A stretch of DNA of 64,000 bases, taken from assembly GCA_964512045.1 (NCBI GenBank), contig CAZEJK010000004.1, forward strand, positions 1 through 64,000, read 5' to 3'. Source of the DNA: CAZEJK01 sp964512045 (lineage in GTDB: Bacteria; Acidobacteriota; Thermoanaerobaculia; Thermoanaerobaculales; Sulfomarinibacteraceae). Position numbers and translations under genes: made by a program. This document shows, one piece after another, positions 62,169-64,000 of this stretch; the stretch's first letter is position 1; each line of letters starts with the position of its first letter. A model generated the notes under the pieces. It made no database searches. It worked only from the letters and a program-made list of their open reading frames with translations, and was not told where the DNA came from.

Positions 62169-64000
62169 ATGCGCGGTTTCGCCTCGAGTGCGCGGTGGCT
62201 CGCTGTCGGACTGCTCGTCCTCGGAACCGCCTGCTCGCCTCGAGGCGGAGGCGAGCAGGGGCGGGCGGCTGAGATCCTCTGGGACTCCTGGGGTGTCCCC
62301 CACATCTATGCCGACCACACGGTTGAGCTCTTCCGGGCGTTTGGCTGGGCTCAGATGGAGAGCCATGGCGACCTCGTCCTCGAGCTCTACGGACAGGCTC
62401 GGGGACGTGCGGCGGAGTACGGCGGAGAGGCGGGCGTCGAGTCCGACAGCTGGGTTCGGACGATGGACATTCCGGAGCGCGCTCGGCGCTGGTACGAGAC
62501 GCAATCACCGGGGTTTCGCCGGAACCTGGACGCGTTCGCCGCGGGGATCAACGAGTACGCAGCGGATCACGCCGAGGAGCTCAGCGAGAGCTCGAAGCGA
62601 GTCCTCCCGGTGGATGCCGTCGACGTTCTCGCCCACGCCCAGCGGGTCATCCACTTCTCGTTCGTCGGGCGGCCGCATGCGGTCGACCAGGCTCGCCAGC
62701 TGGTCGCGGACGAAGGCTCCAACGCGTGGGCCATCGGCCCGACCCGGAGCGCGAGCGGACACGCCATGCTGCTCATCAACCCCCACCTCCGGTGGTCGGA
62801 ATACCACCTGTTCTACGAGGCGCATCTGAACGGGCCTGGCATCGAATGCTACGGCGCGGCTCTGGTGGGCTTCCCAGTGATTGTGCTCGGCTTCAACCAT
62901 CACCTCGGGTGGAGCCACACCGTCAACACCTTCGACGGAGCCGACTCGTATGAGCTCTCCCTGGCCGATGGCGGCTACCGTTTCGACGGAGAGGTCCGTC
63001 CGTTCGAGATCGAGGAGCAGACCGTGCGGGTCCGGCAGGCGGACGGATCGTTCCGGGAGGAGCCGCTCACAATCCGCCGCTCAGTCCACGGGCCGGTCAT
63101 TGCCACGGGGAGCACGAAGGCGGTCGCGCTCCGGGTGGTGGGCCTCGACGCGCCGGGGATGCTGGAGCAATGGTGGGACATGGCTCGGGCGAGGAACCTC
63201 CGGGAGTTCGAAACCGCCCTCCAGAGGCTCCAGGTCCCCATGTTCAATGTCGTCTACGCGGATCGCGACGGGCACATCCTGTACGTCTTCAACGGTCGCG
63301 TGCCGAGGCGCCCAGGCGGCACCTACCAGGAGTGGCTGGGCACGGTCCCCGGTGACTCCTCCGAGAACCTGTGGAACGACGTTCTGCCCTACCAGGAGCT
63401 GCCCCGGCTCCTGGATCCAACCAGTGGATGGGTCCAGAACGCGAACGATCCCCCCTGGACCTCGACCTTTCCCGCAGCCCTCGACCCGAGGCGGTTCCCG
63501 TCGTACCTCGCTCCTCAGTTCATGCACTTCCGCGCTCAGCAGTCGGCCTCTCTGCTCGCCGCCGACGAGACGATCTCGTTTGAGGAGCTGCTCGAGTACA
63601 AGCACTCGACGAGCATGCTGCTGGCCGAGAGGCTCGTCGACGACCTGGTCGCTGTGGCCCGCGAAGACGGCGACGAGATGGCACAACGAGCTGCGGAGGT
63701 CCTCGCCCGGTGGGATCGGAGTGCTGACGCCAGCTCGGAGGGCGCCGTCCTGTTCGAACGGTGGGCGGAGCGGATGGACATCATACGAACCGCGTTTCCG
63801 CTCGACGACGAGGCGCAGCGACTGATGCGCGAGACGTGGGTAACACCGTGGGAGCCGAGCGCACCGTTCACCACCCCTGCCGGTCTGAAGGCCACGCGAC
63901 GGGCGACCGCGGTACTGGGAATGGTCGCACAGGAGCTCCTCGACGAGCACGACAGTCTCTCTGTCGCCTGGGGCGACGTCAACCGGATCACCTACGGGGG
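62169..64000 (+). CDS. Penicillin acylase/AHL acylase-family Ntn-hydrolase lipoprotein (partial)
   Basis: An open frame running off the window after 610 codons; no stop is reached. The lipobox is LLVLGTACSPRG. Then EILWDSWGVPHIYADHTVEL and FGWAQMESHGDLVLELYGQA are the typical acylase opening. The autocatalytic nucleophile is Ser184 in DEGSNAWAIGPTRSASG, cleaved after the Gly to give alpha and beta subunits. LLINPHLRWSEYHLFYEAHL, GFNHHLGWSHTVNTFD and WVQNANDPPW follow. The family hydrolyses amide-linked acyl chains such as acyl-homoserine lactones or penicillins. GGAAGGGG precedes the ATG. With the TonB receptor it may feed acyl groups to the cell. Confidence 0.9.
   Translation, partial: MRGFASSARWLAVGLLVLGTACSPRGGGEQGRAAEILWDSWGVPHIYADHTVELFRAFGWAQMESHGDLVLELYGQARGRAAEYGGEAGVESDSWVRTMDIPERARRWYETQSPGFRRNLDAFAAGINEYAADHAEELSESSKRVLPVDAVDVLAHAQRVIHFSFVGRPHAVDQARQLVADEGSNAWAIGPTRSASGHAMLLINPHLRWSEYHLFYEAHLNGPGIECYGAALVGFPVIVLGFNHHLGWSHTVNTFDGADSYELSLADGGYRFDGEVRPFEIEEQTVRVRQADGSFREEPLTIRRSVHGPVIATGSTKAVALRVVGLDAPGMLEQWWDMARARNLREFETALQRLQVPMFNVVYADRDGHILYVFNGRVPRRPGGTYQEWLGTVPGDSSENLWNDVLPYQELPRLLDPTSGWVQNANDPPWTSTFPAALDPRRFPSYLAPQFMHFRAQQSASLLAADETISFEELLEYKHSTSMLLAERLVDDLVAVAREDGDEMAQRAAEVLARWDRSADASSEGAVLFERWAERMDIIRTAFPLDDEAQRLMRETWVTPWEPSAPFTTPAGLKATRRATAVLGMVAQELLDEHDSLSVAWGDVNRITYG

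Overview
The window is GC-rich DNA from a Gram-negative (diderm) bacterium. Four TonB-dependent receptors, a FecI/FecR pair, many lipobox signal peptides, sulfatases and ASPIC/UnbV and TPR lipoproteins show an outer membrane and a large exported proteome. The mix of an Oar-like receptor with a carboxypeptidase-regulatory N-terminus, CRTAC1 and sulfatase-TPR proteins, DUF3604 proteins and several toxin-antitoxin (TA) modules resembles Acidobacteriota or other environmental diderm lineages. No marker gene is present, so this is inference only. Three runs of exactly ten Ns (27170, 50388, 56111) mark scaffold gaps, as in a metagenome assembly.

Region 1 (1-3.5 kb): a VapBC module, a Uma2-type nuclease, a serine-hydrolase lipoprotein and a Phd/PIN module.

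Region 2 (3.5-32.6 kb) is the most coherent part. It encodes a beta-oxidation set (enoyl-CoA hydratase, two thiolases, 3-hydroxyacyl-CoA dehydrogenase, acyl-CoA ligase, SDR-SCP2-hotdog protein), a Cache-domain membrane protein, an Oar-like TonB receptor, a secreted esterase, two DUF1214-like proteins, a sulfatase, an MFS transporter, two large DUF3604 proteins, a NicO/HupE-type metal transporter, an anSME-type radical SAM protein and a TetR regulator. Six copies of one 18-bp palindrome, ATACCGAACnGTCGGTAT or close variants, lie at the promoters of these operons and of the tetR gene. In five of them a -10 box runs into the operator. I read this as one TetR regulon for uptake, de-esterification or desulfation, activation and beta-oxidation of a lipid-like substrate. 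A YefM/RelE module and non-coding repeats interrupt the block.

Region 3 (32.6-34.7 kb): a sigma-54 activator with a four-cysteine PAS domain, then a small cyclic-nucleotide-binding protein that has a near-perfect sigma-54 promoter.

Region 4 (34.7-46.5 kb): divergent operons of exported proteins. On the minus strand are a TPR lipoprotein, an ASPIC/UnbV lipoprotein and a parvulin-type lipoprotein. On the plus strand are a secreted protein, a second parvulin lipoprotein and a sulfatase-fold/TPR lipoprotein. A frameshifted exported-protein pseudogene and an RHH/MazF module follow.

Region 5 (46.6-53 kb): a thioredoxin-fold lipoprotein, a TonB receptor and a LytTR two-component pair.

Region 6 (53-64 kb): an acyl-CoA ligase, an STN-domain TonB receptor with FecR and an ECF sigma factor, a divergent TonB receptor, and a penicillin-acylase-type lipoprotein cut off by the window end. 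Three families of short non-coding repeats occupy the larger intergenic spaces. I saw no rRNA, tRNA, CRISPR array or transposase.
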